A stretch of DNA of 64,000 nt from Bdellovibrionales bacterium CG12_big_fil_rev_8_21_14_0_65_38_15. GTDB lineage: Bacteria; Bdellovibrionota; Bacteriovoracia; Bacteriovoracales; Bacteriovoracaceae. Position 1 is the first letter of the stretch. Each line of letters starts with the position of its first letter. A program made the position numbers and the translations under genes. Below, in pieces: positions 17,583 through 27,016 of the stretch. Under the pieces are notes generated by a model, which had not been told where the DNA came from, searched no databases, and was given only the letters and a program-made list of their open reading frames with translations. The stretch is from NCBI GenBank assembly GCA_002787775.1, contig PCUW01000008.1:25302-89301 (forward strand), in the 5' to 3' direction.

Positions 17583-18707
17583 ATGACTAAAATACTTCAG
17601 TTAGGAAAATTTTACCCTCCCTTCTTTGGCGGAATGGAGACTGTTCTTAAGGATTTATGTCGTGGCCTTGCGGAAGTGCCCGACAATGAGATTCAGGTTC
17701 TTTGCGCTGAACATTCATCAACTCCGTCCTCAAAAATAGATGGAAAAATTAAAGTGTATAGAATTCGAAACATTTTGACGCTTTTTTCCCAGCCACTTAT
17801 GCCAACCTATTTTTTCCATTTAAGAAAATTACTAAAAAGTGCAGACGTCGTGCACTTACATACCCCTCACCCACTTGCTGAGTTTTTTTTATATCTACTC
17901 AAACCTAAATGCCCAATCGTAATTACTCACCATAGCGATATCATCAAGCAGCGCATTGTAGCTCCTCTCCACTCGATTTTTGCTCGAAAACTTTATGCAC
18001 GAGCTTCAGCAATCATTGTCCCAACGAATAACCATGTCACAACATCAAGACTGCTTCCAGATTTTATAAAAAATATTCACTGCATACCTTTTGGTTTAAA
18101 CACAGAGTCGTTAATTCCAATAGAAAATCTATCTATCAATCAAAATATTGAATCACCATATTTTCTCTTTGTTGGAAGACTTGTAGGTTACAAAGGCGTT
18201 GAAGTTTTAATTAAGTCAATGCTGAAGATTGAAGCCAAATATTCCTTAAAAATAGTTGGCACTGGTCCACTAAAATCAGAATTACAATCTCTAGTATTAA
18301 AATTAGGTTTAGATGATAGAGTTAAACTTCTAGGTAGAGTCGATGATCCAGTCGAATTCAGCTCTTTGTATGCAAATTGCTTAGCTTTTGTTCTTCCTTC
18401 CATTTCATCAAACGAAAATTTTGGAATGGTTCAACTTGAGGCTATGTATTACGGAAAACCAGTTATAGCAACCCAACTTCGTTCAGGGGTTCCTGCCGTT
18501 GCAGAACCTGGAGTTTCCTCATTACTGGCTCAAGTTAATGACCCAGACGATTTAGCAAAAGTTATGAATCAGCTGATAAATTCTCCTGAATTAACAAAAA
18601 AAATGGGAACAGCAGCTCGAGAGCGATATTTAAAAATGTATCGCTTAGAAACATTCATTTCAAGTCATTCTAAGCTCTACAAAAAATTACTTAACGAGGA
18701 TAATTGA
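17583..18707 (+). CDS. Glycosyltransferase family 4
   Basis: This 374-residue GT4 enzyme has the N-terminal loop FYPPFFGGMETVLKDL (about residues 10-25), an LHTPHPLAEF acceptor-side segment, and a C-terminal ENFGMVQLEAMYYGKPVIAT donor motif (about 279-298) followed by SGVPAVAEPG. This combination is common in mannosyl- and galactosyl-transferases of capsule and exopolysaccharide loci. It is the first gene of a three-gene plus-strand operon and is joined to the next gene without any gap (TGA followed by GTG). Confidence 0.88.
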   Translation: MTKILQLGKFYPPFFGGMETVLKDLCRGLAEVPDNEIQVLCAEHSSTPSSKIDGKIKVYRIRNILTLFSQPLMPTYFFHLRKLLKSADVVHLHTPHPLAEFFLYLLKPKCPIVITHHSDIIKQRIVAPLHSIFARKLYARASAIIVPTNNHVTTSRLLPDFIKNIHCIPFGLNTESLIPIENLSINQNIESPYFLFVGRLVGYKGVEVLIKSMLKIEAKYSLKIVGTGPLKSELQSLVLKLGLDDRVKLLGRVDDPVEFSSLYANCLAFVLPSISSNENFGMVQLEAMYYGKPVIATQLRSGVPAVAEPGVSSLLAQVNDPDDLAKVMNQLINSPELTKKMGTAARERYLKMYRLETFISSHSKLYKKLLNEDN

Positions 18708-19802
18708 GTGAAGACTATTGCCTTCGTCACGCACAGGATTGATCGTCGAGGTGGGCAAGAAAGATCAATGCATGAAAATCTACAGCGACTTTGTAGGTTA
18801 GGATGGAAAATAAAATTTTATACCTTTTCTTTAGAGGAATGGCCTGAAGATTGTTCATACGAATGGATCAAAATCCCTGGAAAGAATATTCGAATACAAT
18901 TTTTAAAAAACTTATGGTTTTCGATCTATACATTTATTATCTTAAGAAATGTAAAGGATCCTGTACTTACGATTGGCACCTCATCTTGGGTCGCTGATCT
19001 TCGTGTTGTACAGTTCGTTCATAGCACTTATTACGATCTTATATCTCAAAATTTAGCTCCATATCCTAACGCAAGAACTCTTTTTCACACTTTCTATCAG
19101 TACATTTTCATTAAATGGTCTATTTTTTTAGAAGAATTTCTCTTTCCAAGAACAAAAAATTTCATTGCCATCTCAAATGGTATTTCAAATGAAATTAAGA
19201 AAGTTGTTAAGGATCAAGGAGTCACTATAAATATCGTTCATCATGCACCAGATAGGGTCATAAGTGACTCGAAAAATGATAGGAACCTAAAGTTACTTTT
19301 CGTAGGAGCTCTTGAAAGAAAAGGAATTGAAAAAACTCTTCGAATTTGTTCTCTCTTGAATACAACTAATTGGCATCTTGATGTTGTGGGAACAGGAAAT
19401 CTTCCCCTTTGGAAAAAGCGAGCAGATGAGCTAGGTATAAAAGACTCTGTAACTTTTCATGGGGTAAAGCCGTCATTTGACTTCTTTTCAAAGGCAAATA
19501 TATTTTTGTTTCCAAGTACCTATGAACCATTTGGTCTTGTCGTCTCAGAAGCTGCATCATTTAATTGTTTACCTCTAGCATCAAGTGAGTGTGGTGCGAT
19601 GGAGCTTTGGTCAAATAGGCCTGAATGGATAAAGTTGTCTGCTATTGATGATGACGAAAAATGGGTTGATGCTTTAGAGCGACTTATTAACGATAAAGAA
19701 TTAAGAGATAATATTTCAAAAGATTCCTATATAAACTTTATGAACTGGAGTTGGGATAAATCAGCACAAAGATATGATCAAGTGTTAAGGAACTGTTTAT
19801 GA
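18708..19802 (+). CDS. Glycosyltransferase family 4
   Basis: This 364-residue GT4 enzyme starts at GTG directly after the preceding stop. The N-terminus reads THRIDRRGGQERSMHENLQRL, where RGGQER takes the place of the usual GGAE loop (as in some heptosyl/WaaG-like GT4 enzymes). The donor motif is EPFGLVVSEAASFNCLPLAS (about 267-286), followed by SECGAMELW. The similarity to the LPS core transferase WaaG in the RGGxER loop hints at a core- or repeat-unit role but does not prove it. The gene overlaps the following one by four bases (ATGA). Confidence 0.86.
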   Translation: MKTIAFVTHRIDRRGGQERSMHENLQRLCRLGWKIKFYTFSLEEWPEDCSYEWIKIPGKNIRIQFLKNLWFSIYTFIILRNVKDPVLTIGTSSWVADLRVVQFVHSTYYDLISQNLAPYPNARTLFHTFYQYIFIKWSIFLEEFLFPRTKNFIAISNGISNEIKKVVKDQGVTINIVHHAPDRVISDSKNDRNLKLLFVGALERKGIEKTLRICSLLNTTNWHLDVVGTGNLPLWKKRADELGIKDSVTFHGVKPSFDFFSKANIFLFPSTYEPFGLVVSEAASFNCLPLASSECGAMELWSNRPEWIKLSAIDDDEKWVDALERLINDKELRDNISKDSYINFMNWSWDKSAQRYDQVLRNCL

Positions 19803-20941
19803 AAAAACTTAAAGTTTTAACAATTGGTCATTCTTATGTAGTTGCATCTAACAGAGGAATTGCCGAGGCTATTCATTTTGATCCTTCTATTGAAATGACC
19901 ATCGCAGCTCCACTTTTCATGAATGGTAGTCTTCGTCCATTAGCTTTAGAAAAGTCTTCTTCAACAGACGGTCCCAACGTAGTGGGATTACCGGCTTACT
20001 TTACTCGTTATAATCATTTTTTCTTTTATAGAAATTTAGCGTCAATAATAAAACCTGGAGCTTTTGACTTAATCCATATTTGGGAAGAGCCTTATGTCCT
20101 AGCGGGTTTCCAAATTGCACGAGCTGCAAAAATAGCTAATATTCCTTACTTTTTTCGAAGTGCTCAAAGTTTAAACAAAAAGTATCCCTTCCCCTTCTCT
20201 TTTTTTGAAAAGTTTGTTCTAAGAAATGCCAGAGGTTGGAATGCAGGGGCTAGTCTTGTATATCAAAATTTATTAGCAAGAGGTTATCCACAAAAAAATA
20301 GCGTCATCATTAATCTTGGAGTTAAAGGTGATCTTTTCTATCCTGCCAGAGATACTATTGAAAAAGATATCATCAAAGAGGAACTTAATCTCAAAGGACC
20401 AGTCCTGTGTTTTATTGGAAGACTTGTTTATGATAAAGGTTTAGATGTACTCATGAGTGCGTTAGAAGATGTAAAATCGCACTGGAACTTAATTGCACTT
20501 GGAAGTGGTCCCTATAAAGAAAAAATAGAGAAATGGGCGCATGAAAATAATTTTCAAGATAGAGTTAAAGTCATGCTCGTCAAGCATGATGAGGTCCCTC
20601 GAATTCTCAGAGGATGCGATATTCTTGTAGCCCCAAGTCAAACGATGCCGAACTGGAAAGAACAGTTTGGTCGAATGTTGGCAGAAGCTTTTGCCAGTAA
20701 AGTTACAGTTATAGGTTCGGACTCAGGAGAGATACCATTTGTTATCGCTGAAAATGGTCTTGTGGTTGGAGAAAAGGACATTAAGGGTTGGACAACTAAT
20801 ATAGAGCTTCTACTTACAAATGAACAGTTACGTAATCAACTTGCTGAAAAAGGTCGTGCAAAATTTTTAGAAGAACTTGAAGTAAGTGCGATAGCAAAAA
20901 AGTATATACAATTTTATCATCACCTCACTTCAGATAAATAA
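19799..20941 (+). CDS. Glycosyltransferase family 4
   Basis: This 380-residue protein has a GT-B fold. Its N-terminal strand is followed by a loop without the GGxE motif (IGHSYVVASNRGIAEAIHF). An HIWEEPYVLAGFQ segment matches the acceptor side of cellobiosyl/glucosyl-type GT4 enzymes, and the donor site is EQFGRMLAEAFASKVTVIG (about 286-304), followed by SDSGEIPFVI. It is the final gene of the plus-strand operon; a bidirectional terminator begins five bases after its stop. No membrane segments are present. Confidence 0.86.
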   Translation: MKKLKVLTIGHSYVVASNRGIAEAIHFDPSIEMTIAAPLFMNGSLRPLALEKSSSTDGPNVVGLPAYFTRYNHFFFYRNLASIIKPGAFDLIHIWEEPYVLAGFQIARAAKIANIPYFFRSAQSLNKKYPFPFSFFEKFVLRNARGWNAGASLVYQNLLARGYPQKNSVIINLGVKGDLFYPARDTIEKDIIKEELNLKGPVLCFIGRLVYDKGLDVLMSALEDVKSHWNLIALGSGPYKEKIEKWAHENNFQDRVKVMLVKHDEVPRILRGCDILVAPSQTMPNWKEQFGRMLAEAFASKVTVIGSDSGEIPFVIAENGLVVGEKDIKGWTTNIELLLTNEQLRNQLAEKGRAKFLEELEVSAIAKKYIQFYHHLTSDK

Positions 20942-20945
20942 AAAA

Positions 20946-20963
20946 CCCACTCATTCGAGTGGG
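20946..20963. terminator. Bidirectional intrinsic terminator
   Basis: A perfect seven-base stem, CCCACTC (20946-20952) and GAGTGGG (20957-20963), surrounds an ATTC loop. It is preceded by AAAAA and followed by CCTTTTA, so U-runs exist on both strands. It lies between the convergent glycosyltransferase operon (ends 20941) and the repeat-protein gene (ends 20991), and can end both. Confidence 0.85.
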
Positions 20964-20990
20964 CCTTTTAACTTCAATGAAAATTACTCA

Positions 20991-21992
20991 TTAATTATAA
21001 TAATAATCATCGCTATAGTAGTCGTCGTTATTTCCATAATCGTAATAATCTAGGTCTGAGTAGAAGTCGTCATTATAATCCCAGTTATATGATCTAGAAT
21101 TATCAATTCTCTCAGCACAGAAGAAACGATCATCATATGAACGGTAGTTCAGCTCATCACGTTCACGAGCACAAGCATCGTAACCAGATTGACATGAGCG
21201 ACCAGAGAAAGTTCTTTCAGTTCTATTGTTATAACCATCGACTAGCTCATAGTTACAGCTGTCATATGGGCTATAACGGTGACGGTAACCATTGTAGACA
21301 AAGTATGGGTAGCTATCGATATAAGAAAATCCGTCATTGTATGTTGAACCGTAACGAACCCAAAGATCCCAATAAACATATCTGTATGGAAGACGTGAAT
21401 AGTAATCATATGGAGAATAGTAACGGCTTACGTGAGTGATCGATCCATAATAAGGACTATGGTTGTAATAAACATAAGACTGATATGGATTACGGTAGTT
21501 AGCACGGAAGCTATAAGCTCTGTGATAATTTCTTAGGGCCGAACGACGTTGATTGTAATCATAGTAGTTTGGACGAGGTCTACGATAGTCAGTAGGTGGT
21601 CTTGTCGTTGGACGAGTATATGGACGTGTTGGACGGCCATAATCAGGAGTTGGTCTAGTTGGTTGAGTAACAACTGGTCTTGTTGGACGAGTTGGGCGTG
21701 TTGGTTCAACTGGACGAGTAGGTCTTGTTGGACGAGTTGGCTCAACCGGACGTGTTGGTCTTGTTGGTTCAACTGGACGAGTTGGTCTAGTCGGACGAGT
21801 CGGTTCTACAGGTCTTGTAGGACGAGTTGGGCGTGTTGGCTCAACTGGACGAGTCGGACGATCAGGTCTTGTCGTAGGACGGTTTGGACGTGTGTTGCAA
21901 TCTCCGCGTGGACAACGTTGAGCATTAGCGCTCTCGATTCCCCCTGCCAGGAATGCAACCATTAGCATGGTAGCTGTGATGATTATTTTCAT
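20991..21992 (-). CDS. Secreted Pro/Thr/Arg-repeat protein with Tyr/Asp-rich C-terminus
   Basis: This 333-residue protein begins with a clear signal peptide (1-24, ending SANA) and is preceded by a GGAGAG ribosome site. Residues about 35-135 are a basic low-complexity region of Thr-Arg-Pro triplets, with a 12-residue unit beginning VEP repeated five times (Val at 50, 62, 74, 83, 95; spacing 12, 12, 9, 12). The middle and C-terminus are extremely rich in Tyr, Asp, Arg, Ser and Asn. Six Cys, two at 27/32 and four within about 240-295, suggest disulfides. The last 50 residues are almost only Y, D, S and N. No enzyme motif is seen. It is likely an extracellular or envelope-associated structural or adhesive protein; placement next to the glycan locus suggests it may bind acidic polysaccharide. 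Confidence 0.8.
   Translation of the reverse strand: MKIIITATMLMVAFLAGGIESANAQRCPRGDCNTRPNRPTTRPDRPTRPVEPTRPTRPTRPVEPTRPTRPTRPVEPTRPTRPVEPTRPTRPTRPVEPTRPTRPTRPVVTQPTRPTPDYGRPTRPYTRPTTRPPTDYRRPRPNYYDYNQRRSALRNYHRAYSFRANYRNPYQSYVYYNHSPYYGSITHVSRYYSPYDYYSRLPYRYVYWDLWVRYGSTYNDGFSYIDSYPYFVYNGYRHRYSPYDSCNYELVDGYNNRTERTFSGRSCQSGYDACARERDELNYRSYDDRFFCAERIDNSRSYNWDYNDDFYSDLDYYDYGNNDDYYSDDYYYN
21675..21845 (-). repeat. In-frame tandem repeat encoding VEP(TRP)n units
   Basis: Within the preceding secreted-protein gene, 36-base units encode VEP-TRP-TRP-TRP; one unit is 27 bases (a TRP triplet missing). Codons differ between units (several Pro, Thr and Arg codons used), so the array is old enough to have diverged or is selected at protein level. 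Copy number could vary between strains. Confidence 0.85.
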
Positions 21993-22205
21993 GATCTCTC
22001 CAACATAAAAAGTAACAAACAGTTTTAGTACTCTTTATTGCTATCACTGGAGATCAAGATGATTCAAAAATAAATTCGTGAAAATCTAGAAAAACAAGAT
22101 TCTTACATTTGAATTAATGATGTGACTTAAAGAAAACGGAGACTTATACTAATTACCTTACAGCTGTTTTATGACGCCAAGGCGCATTCTGGCACCAAAA
22201 TGGCA

Positions 22206-23561
22206 CTAAAATGAGTATCCCATGGAGAAATAAATTGAATCATTCGCTCTATAACTAGACCAAAATGAAGACATATCTTCTGCTTGAAGCATTTCAACTC
22301 CAACAGCTGTTACAAAATTATTAGTAAAGAGATAAGAGACATTCGTACGAAGCAAAATATCTTTTCGACTAAGGTCGTGTTTTAAATCTACAAGCCAAGT
22401 TAACTGTTCAGATGGTTTAACTTGTAACCAAAAGCCCACTGCATTTTCAAATCTAGAGCTATCAGAATAGAAGTCATCACCTGATGAAGCTTCGGTAAGT
22501 AATCTAAAATAATTCAGGCCAAAATCTAGGTAATAATTTTTATGAGTCAGGGCGAGAGTTGTATGACTTTCTCTTTTGTAATTAGGCTTAATTGAGAAAA
22601 AGTCTGAATCAAATTCACGATTTTCTTGTTTAAGTTTAATTGGATCTAACACATCAAAGTCTTTACCAAGTTTTGCATTGGGATCAATAACTTCCAAATT
22701 AGCATGTAAGATCGTTTCACCTTTTACTATCGTTGGAATCTTTTGTTCAACACCAAAGCCAATAACTCCGTGATGGTTAACCACAGGATCCGCATTCACA
22801 GTAACCTGCTTAAGATCAAGATCGTAATAAGCCTCGGCATTAACTCTCAAATTATTTTCAGGTTTGTACAAAAGATAAGTATTGAGCTTACCTGCCGTCT
22901 GTTTGTCACTCCAGTGCCAAGTAAGATTTGCTCCTAATGTTTTATTTAAGAGAACATCTTTAATCTGAGGATCATTTAGATTGTAATAAATAGGAACTTC
23001 TTTTTCATTAATGATAGTTCTCTCAGGCGGTCTTCTAATCCATTCACTCTTACTTGTTACTTTACCATTTTCAACTTTTAATCCAGGGTTGAGTTGTGGC
23101 ACAAATAAGTAGGATAAGATAAAATTAAGTTCTAAATCCCCCATTTTCCTATCCCAATGAAACCCAATAAGGCCCTCTTGTTTTTCATCTAGAAGTGAAA
23201 ATGAGCGGCGTGAATTTAAGTTACTAAGTCCCCAAAAAACTTCATTTGGATTCCAATCAAGAATCTTGCGCCCTATTGTAAATGTATTAGTGCCATCACT
23301 CTTCTTAATATAGGCTTCACTTAATGAGTAATTAATTTCTTGATCATCCAAATAAAGTCTAAAGCTTGAATCAAACTTTGCTTCGGCTTGATCAATAAGA
23401 AGAAAATCACCTTCCTGCTTTATATCAAGATTCAAACGATCTTCAGAACGAGTCGTCACACCTGGATCATTTAGGCGATGAAATTTTTCAACCATGAAGT
23501 TTACTTGAGCGAAAGCTTGGCCAGCGAATGATGAAAGAATAAGGAGCAGTAAAATCTTCAT
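22206..23561 (-). CDS. Outer-membrane beta-barrel protein, unknown function
   Basis: I place the start at ATG 23561 (MKILLLLILSSFAGQAFA), because this gives a perfect signal peptide cleaved after QAFA; the frame stays open to 23639 but the added 26 residues do not fit a secreted protein. The mature part (about 430 residues) is rich in alternating hydrophobic/polar strands with aromatic girdles. It ends with a Phe at the C-terminus (SMGYSF), the BAM recognition signature of outer-membrane barrels. The segment FTIGRKILDWNPNEVFWG resembles porin-like proteins of the alginate/capsule-binding type, but I do not recognise the family. Divergent from the EF-hand lipoprotein gene. Confidence 0.75.
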   Translation of the reverse strand: MKILLLLILSSFAGQAFAQVNFMVEKFHRLNDPGVTTRSEDRLNLDIKQEGDFLLIDQAEAKFDSSFRLYLDDQEINYSLSEAYIKKSDGTNTFTIGRKILDWNPNEVFWGLSNLNSRRSFSLLDEKQEGLIGFHWDRKMGDLELNFILSYLFVPQLNPGLKVENGKVTSKSEWIRRPPERTIINEKEVPIYYNLNDPQIKDVLLNKTLGANLTWHWSDKQTAGKLNTYLLYKPENNLRVNAEAYYDLDLKQVTVNADPVVNHHGVIGFGVEQKIPTIVKGETILHANLEVIDPNAKLGKDFDVLDPIKLKQENREFDSDFFSIKPNYKRESHTTLALTHKNYYLDFGLNYFRLLTEASSGDDFYSDSSRFENAVGFWLQVKPSEQLTWLVDLKHDLSRKDILLRTNVSYLFTNNFVTAVGVEMLQAEDMSSFWSSYRANDSIYFSMGYSF

Positions 23562-23688
23562 ATAGTTATTAAAGCGTAAATAAGGATGAGATTCGACATA
23601 TTTTGACGCATCGTGTAAAAATAACCCAATCCACACCATTGGCCTCTAAATTGCTTTAGTATATTGAAAACGCTTAAAGGAAATTAAG

Positions 23689-26472
23689 ATAAATCAACTA
23701 CTTAGCCAGCTATTTACAAGGTTCTGCTTAATTATCAGTCTATTAGGACTGGTAGGTTGCGGCTTAACTAATGATGATCCTGTCAAAAATAAAGACATTT
23801 ATCAAAATAGTGAGCTAGCGGGCTCATGTAGCATCGATCCTACGGCCTTTTCGAAATTCCTTGAAGCCGATGTAGAAAAACAAATTAAATGCCTTGAAAA
23901 GAATTTCGAACAATTTAATCGATATGTTAAAAAAGTTAATCCGAATGCAATTGGTAAACGTGAGCTAAGCGTATTTGTCGAAGACTTCTTTCCAAAAGAC
24001 GTTAGCTCTATCATGGACGGTTTAGATTTACTGTTTAAAGTCAATCTCATCTTTATTGATGATCAAAAAGATCAAATCTCAAATGAAGGCCTAAGAAGTC
24101 TATTTAAATTACTTGTCCATGCTAATCAAAATGCATTCAGAATAAATAATTCTTTTGCAAAATATGAAGAAAAGAAAATAAGTCTTAATCAATTAAAGAC
24201 AGAGTTCACCCAAGCGCTTACAAATCTATCAAACGCCGGAATCGATAGTATTCCACTCCACAAGAGCTCAGTCATTGAAATAGAGCAAACGATTAAAGAG
24301 GTCTCGAGCAAGTTCAACCAACTATCTTTAAATGATAACCAAATTAAACTTATTAAAATTATTAAAAAAATGTTTATTGGAAATGATTCGAACCTGCTAA
24401 GTTGTGATGAATTGAGAACACTTCTTTCAAAGATGAATCAGCTTTCATCAATTCTTTTTGATGTTCTTTATATAGACGAGTACAAATTAAACACTAAAAC
24501 TGAGCATTACTCATTCTTTCAAGAGCGAATTGACTTATTTTTTAAAAGCCTCAACTTAGAACAAAAAGGCATCATCCTTTCCCATAAAGATATCGCCTTC
24601 TTAACAACATACTTAAATCTCGATATTGAACAAGATATTGTAGAAAAAATTGCCAAGTCTGCGAAAGACAATCTCTTTAGCGAAGAAGATAGTCATGAAG
24701 GATTTAATGCAAAAGATTTAAACCTGTTAAAAACTTATTCACACGCCTATCTAAAGAGCTTTTTAACGTGGGAAGCAATTGAATACGAAACTGCAAGTAA
24801 AATGACGAGCCCGAAGTCATTTTATGAGACGACTTTAACGAAGTGGGCTCAAGATATTACTGAACTTGTTGATACAACGACCCTACCAGAAGAACTTAAA
24901 ATCAGTCTGTTTTTAAATGATTTAAAAAATCTTTTAAATATAGACAAAAAAAATATCCAGCTTCTTGATAGTATAATGCTCTTAAAACCGCTACTTGTTG
25001 GTGGAAAACCAAGTCGCGTCACTCCCCTAGAAATCAGCCGACTTCTTCCAAAACTTAAAGATCTAGCTCTCATTGCTTTTGATGTAAAAATCTTTGCCAG
25101 AGAAGATCAAACAAGAGCGAAATGGTTAGATTTTGCCTTAAAGACAATACAGACTGTAGAAAAGAATATTCATAAAGGTGATGATTACGAAGTTGCTTTT
25201 ATGACGGCAGGCTTAGAAAACTTCAAGGTATTTTTTGATGATAGTCATCGCTCTATCATCGATGGAATTATTGGCGGCTTTCCTGCAATAAAAAAACGTT
25301 TATTTGGCGGACATGAAGAAGTCGTTCTCTTTAAAGAGTTTAGACAGATATTCAGTGAAGCTAAAGACACAATTGAAACACTTTTTTTAACTGACATCAC
25401 ATCCGACCTATATCAAAAAGAGCTTAAGTCGGCCCAACTGATAAAGAATCTCCCCTACAAGCATCACCCACTTTATAATAATTTCAGTGAGCAAAGAATT
25501 AGCCGCTTTAAAAGCGATTTTAAATACGTATTAGCTAAGTTTCATTATTATCTTAATTCAGACAATCTTCAATACTATCAAACAGATATTATACGCAGCA
25601 AAGAGGGTGTTTTAACCAACGTCTTGTTACGTCATTTGGCAAAGATTTTTTTAAAAGCTTACGGTCATGAAGAAGATGGTCATTACATGCTTTCAATCGA
25701 AGAGATTGACTTCATGATGAAGCAATTTAAACCTATGCTTGAACCGATGGGTCTTTGGACTAAGAAGATAGAAACATTTGCTAGAAATATGCTTTTACTA
25801 TCTGATCTTTTTCAAAGCCGATCAAATGGGAATGCTTCAATGGATGTTGATGAGGCCGTTGAGTATATATCAATGGTAATGGTATCGGTTGAGATTCAGA
25901 CGAATCTCATGAAAACTTATCCGCAATTCTGTTCAAACACTGGAACTGACGATGAGCCAAGTTTTGAAACGAGTTGTTATCGTCCAAAGTTTTTTGACCT
26001 TATTTTTAACAACTTAAAACTTGGTAAGTATCTACCAAAACTTAAAAACTATATTGACACAGCTCCTAAAGAAGAAAGTCTAAAATTTCTTAGAGCGGTT
26101 GAAGGTTTTGCAAGGGATTTTGATGACGAAGCCATACCAATGGCAAAAAGGGATATCGTATTATTAGTTGGAGCTCTCTTAAATATTGAGAGTACATTTG
26201 TACGATTTGATCAAATCGATGAAAATAATATTCTAGATTCAAATGAATTAGACAGGGCGTTTTATGTTTATAGAAAAGGCATTGTTTCAGTTGCTGAATT
26301 AAGTGAAGATCAAGAGCAGTATAGTAAATCAATCTTCTTGTACATGGTTCAAAAGATGGAAATGCCTAGCAAGACTTCTCTATTCATCTTTCACAACAAT
26401 CCTATGCGTGGTACTGTAGATGCAAAACGTCTCAATATTGGGACATTGCTATACTATCTTGTACAAGAATAA
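23689..26472 (+). CDS. Large EF-hand-type lipoprotein (apparent ATA start)
   Basis: A 927-residue lipoprotein. The frame has no ATG/GTG/TTG between the in-frame stop at 23665 and the signal peptide, yet the region encodes LIISLLGLVGCG, a good lipobox. An AAAGGA ribosome site (23676-23681) lies seven bases before an ATA at 23689, so ATA is the best start. The first ATG (24013) would remove the lipobox and about 108 residues that align with the paralogue at 36335-38563 (for example VEKQIKCLEKNFEQFNRYV against DTDIKCLESSLNQFADYV). Two EF-hand-like loops occur near the end (SNGNASMDVDE; DQIDENNILDSNE). The rest is helical with no known fold. Seven bases separate it from the NYN gene. Envelope role inferred. 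Confidence 0.85.
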   Translation: MNQLLSQLFTRFCLIISLLGLVGCGLTNDDPVKNKDIYQNSELAGSCSIDPTAFSKFLEADVEKQIKCLEKNFEQFNRYVKKVNPNAIGKRELSVFVEDFFPKDVSSIMDGLDLLFKVNLIFIDDQKDQISNEGLRSLFKLLVHANQNAFRINNSFAKYEEKKISLNQLKTEFTQALTNLSNAGIDSIPLHKSSVIEIEQTIKEVSSKFNQLSLNDNQIKLIKIIKKMFIGNDSNLLSCDELRTLLSKMNQLSSILFDVLYIDEYKLNTKTEHYSFFQERIDLFFKSLNLEQKGIILSHKDIAFLTTYLNLDIEQDIVEKIAKSAKDNLFSEEDSHEGFNAKDLNLLKTYSHAYLKSFLTWEAIEYETASKMTSPKSFYETTLTKWAQDITELVDTTTLPEELKISLFLNDLKNLLNIDKKNIQLLDSIMLLKPLLVGGKPSRVTPLEISRLLPKLKDLALIAFDVKIFAREDQTRAKWLDFALKTIQTVEKNIHKGDDYEVAFMTAGLENFKVFFDDSHRSIIDGIIGGFPAIKKRLFGGHEEVVLFKEFRQIFSEAKDTIETLFLTDITSDLYQKELKSAQLIKNLPYKHHPLYNNFSEQRISRFKSDFKYVLAKFHYYLNSDNLQYYQTDIIRSKEGVLTNVLLRHLAKIFLKAYGHEEDGHYMLSIEEIDFMMKQFKPMLEPMGLWTKKIETFARNMLLLSDLFQSRSNGNASMDVDEAVEYISMVMVSVEIQTNLMKTYPQFCSNTGTDDEPSFETSCYRPKFFDLIFNNLKLGKYLPKLKNYIDTAPKEESLKFLRAVEGFARDFDDEAIPMAKRDIVLLVGALLNIESTFVRFDQIDENNILDSNELDRAFYVYRKGIVSVAELSEDQEQYSKSIFLYMVQKMEMPSKTSLFIFHNNPMRGTVDAKRLNIGTLLYYLVQE

Positions 26473-26479
26473 GGATTAA

Positions 26480-27016
26480 ATGTCAGAAACAACAGTTATT
26501 ATAAGCCAATCAGTAGCCGTCTTAATTGATGGCAATAATATGGAAAGAAGTATTGAAGGTGTAACCCAAAAAAAGGGTTATATGATCAATTACGATACGC
26601 TTATTCCAAAGTTATTAAAAACAAGAGGTCTTAACCGCTTGATCTATTTTCGTGAAGGAAAACAAATTTCGCAAAAGCTGGCGGAAAGACTTCACTCCCA
26701 ATTTCATGGCTCCGTTAGACCCTGTCATAAAAGTGCTGATATCCCGCTTTCAATTAAGGCTACACAACTCTCAAGTAAAGTTGACGCTATTATCATCATG
26801 TCAGGTGACAGCGACTACGTTGAGCTCGTTCGACATTTAAAAAGCGAAGGAGTTCGTGTCGAAATCGCTGCGATCAGAGAGACAACATCTCAGCTTCTCA
26901 TTGATGAAGCCGATCATTTTTTTGCCATCACAGAAGATGACTGGTTTACATTAGGATCTAATCAGCCTGGCAAAAAAGAAGCGACTAAAGCGAAGCCTAA
27001 AAAGAAAAAGACTTAA
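26480..27016 (+). CDS. NYN-domain (LabA/DUF88-type) nuclease-like protein
   Basis: This 178-residue protein has the PIN-like NYN fold. The first acidic motif is AVLIDGNNMERS (about residues 14-25) and the second is DAIIIMSGDSDYVELVRHLK (about 96-115), whose Asp residues form the metal site of this RNase-like family. Strand-loop VRVEIAAIRETTS and a final DHFFAITEDDW complete the domain. The C-terminal 20 residues are strongly basic (KATKAKPKKKKT), possibly for RNA binding. An AAGGA site precedes the ATG. It follows the EF-hand lipoprotein gene by seven bases, so they are probably co-transcribed, and it overlaps the convergent gene by 20 bases. Family members act in RNA turnover; the target is unknown. 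Confidence 0.85.
   Translation: MSETTVIISQSVAVLIDGNNMERSIEGVTQKKGYMINYDTLIPKLLKTRGLNRLIYFREGKQISQKLAERLHSQFHGSVRPCHKSADIPLSIKATQLSSKVDAIIIMSGDSDYVELVRHLKSEGVRVEIAAIRETTSQLLIDEADHFFAITEDDWFTLGSNQPGKKEATKAKPKKKKT

Noticed and set aside
21549..21965. Long open frame opposite the repeat protein (Trp/Ser/Cys-rich translation)
   Set aside because: An artefact of the TRP-repeat composition on the opposite strand; no start signal and an implausible amino-acid mix.
22190..22210. TGGCACC repeated twice, sigma-54-like on the plus strand (GG-N10-GC)
   Set aside because: The -12 half reads TGGC in place of TTGC and it points into the antisense of the outer-membrane gene, with no plus-strand gene behind it.
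23562..23639. N-terminal extension of the outer-membrane barrel protein
   Set aside because: It would place 26 residues before a perfect signal peptide.
23683..23685. ATT as start of the large lipoprotein
   Set aside because: Only one base after the ribosome site, too close; ATA at 23689 has the correct spacing.
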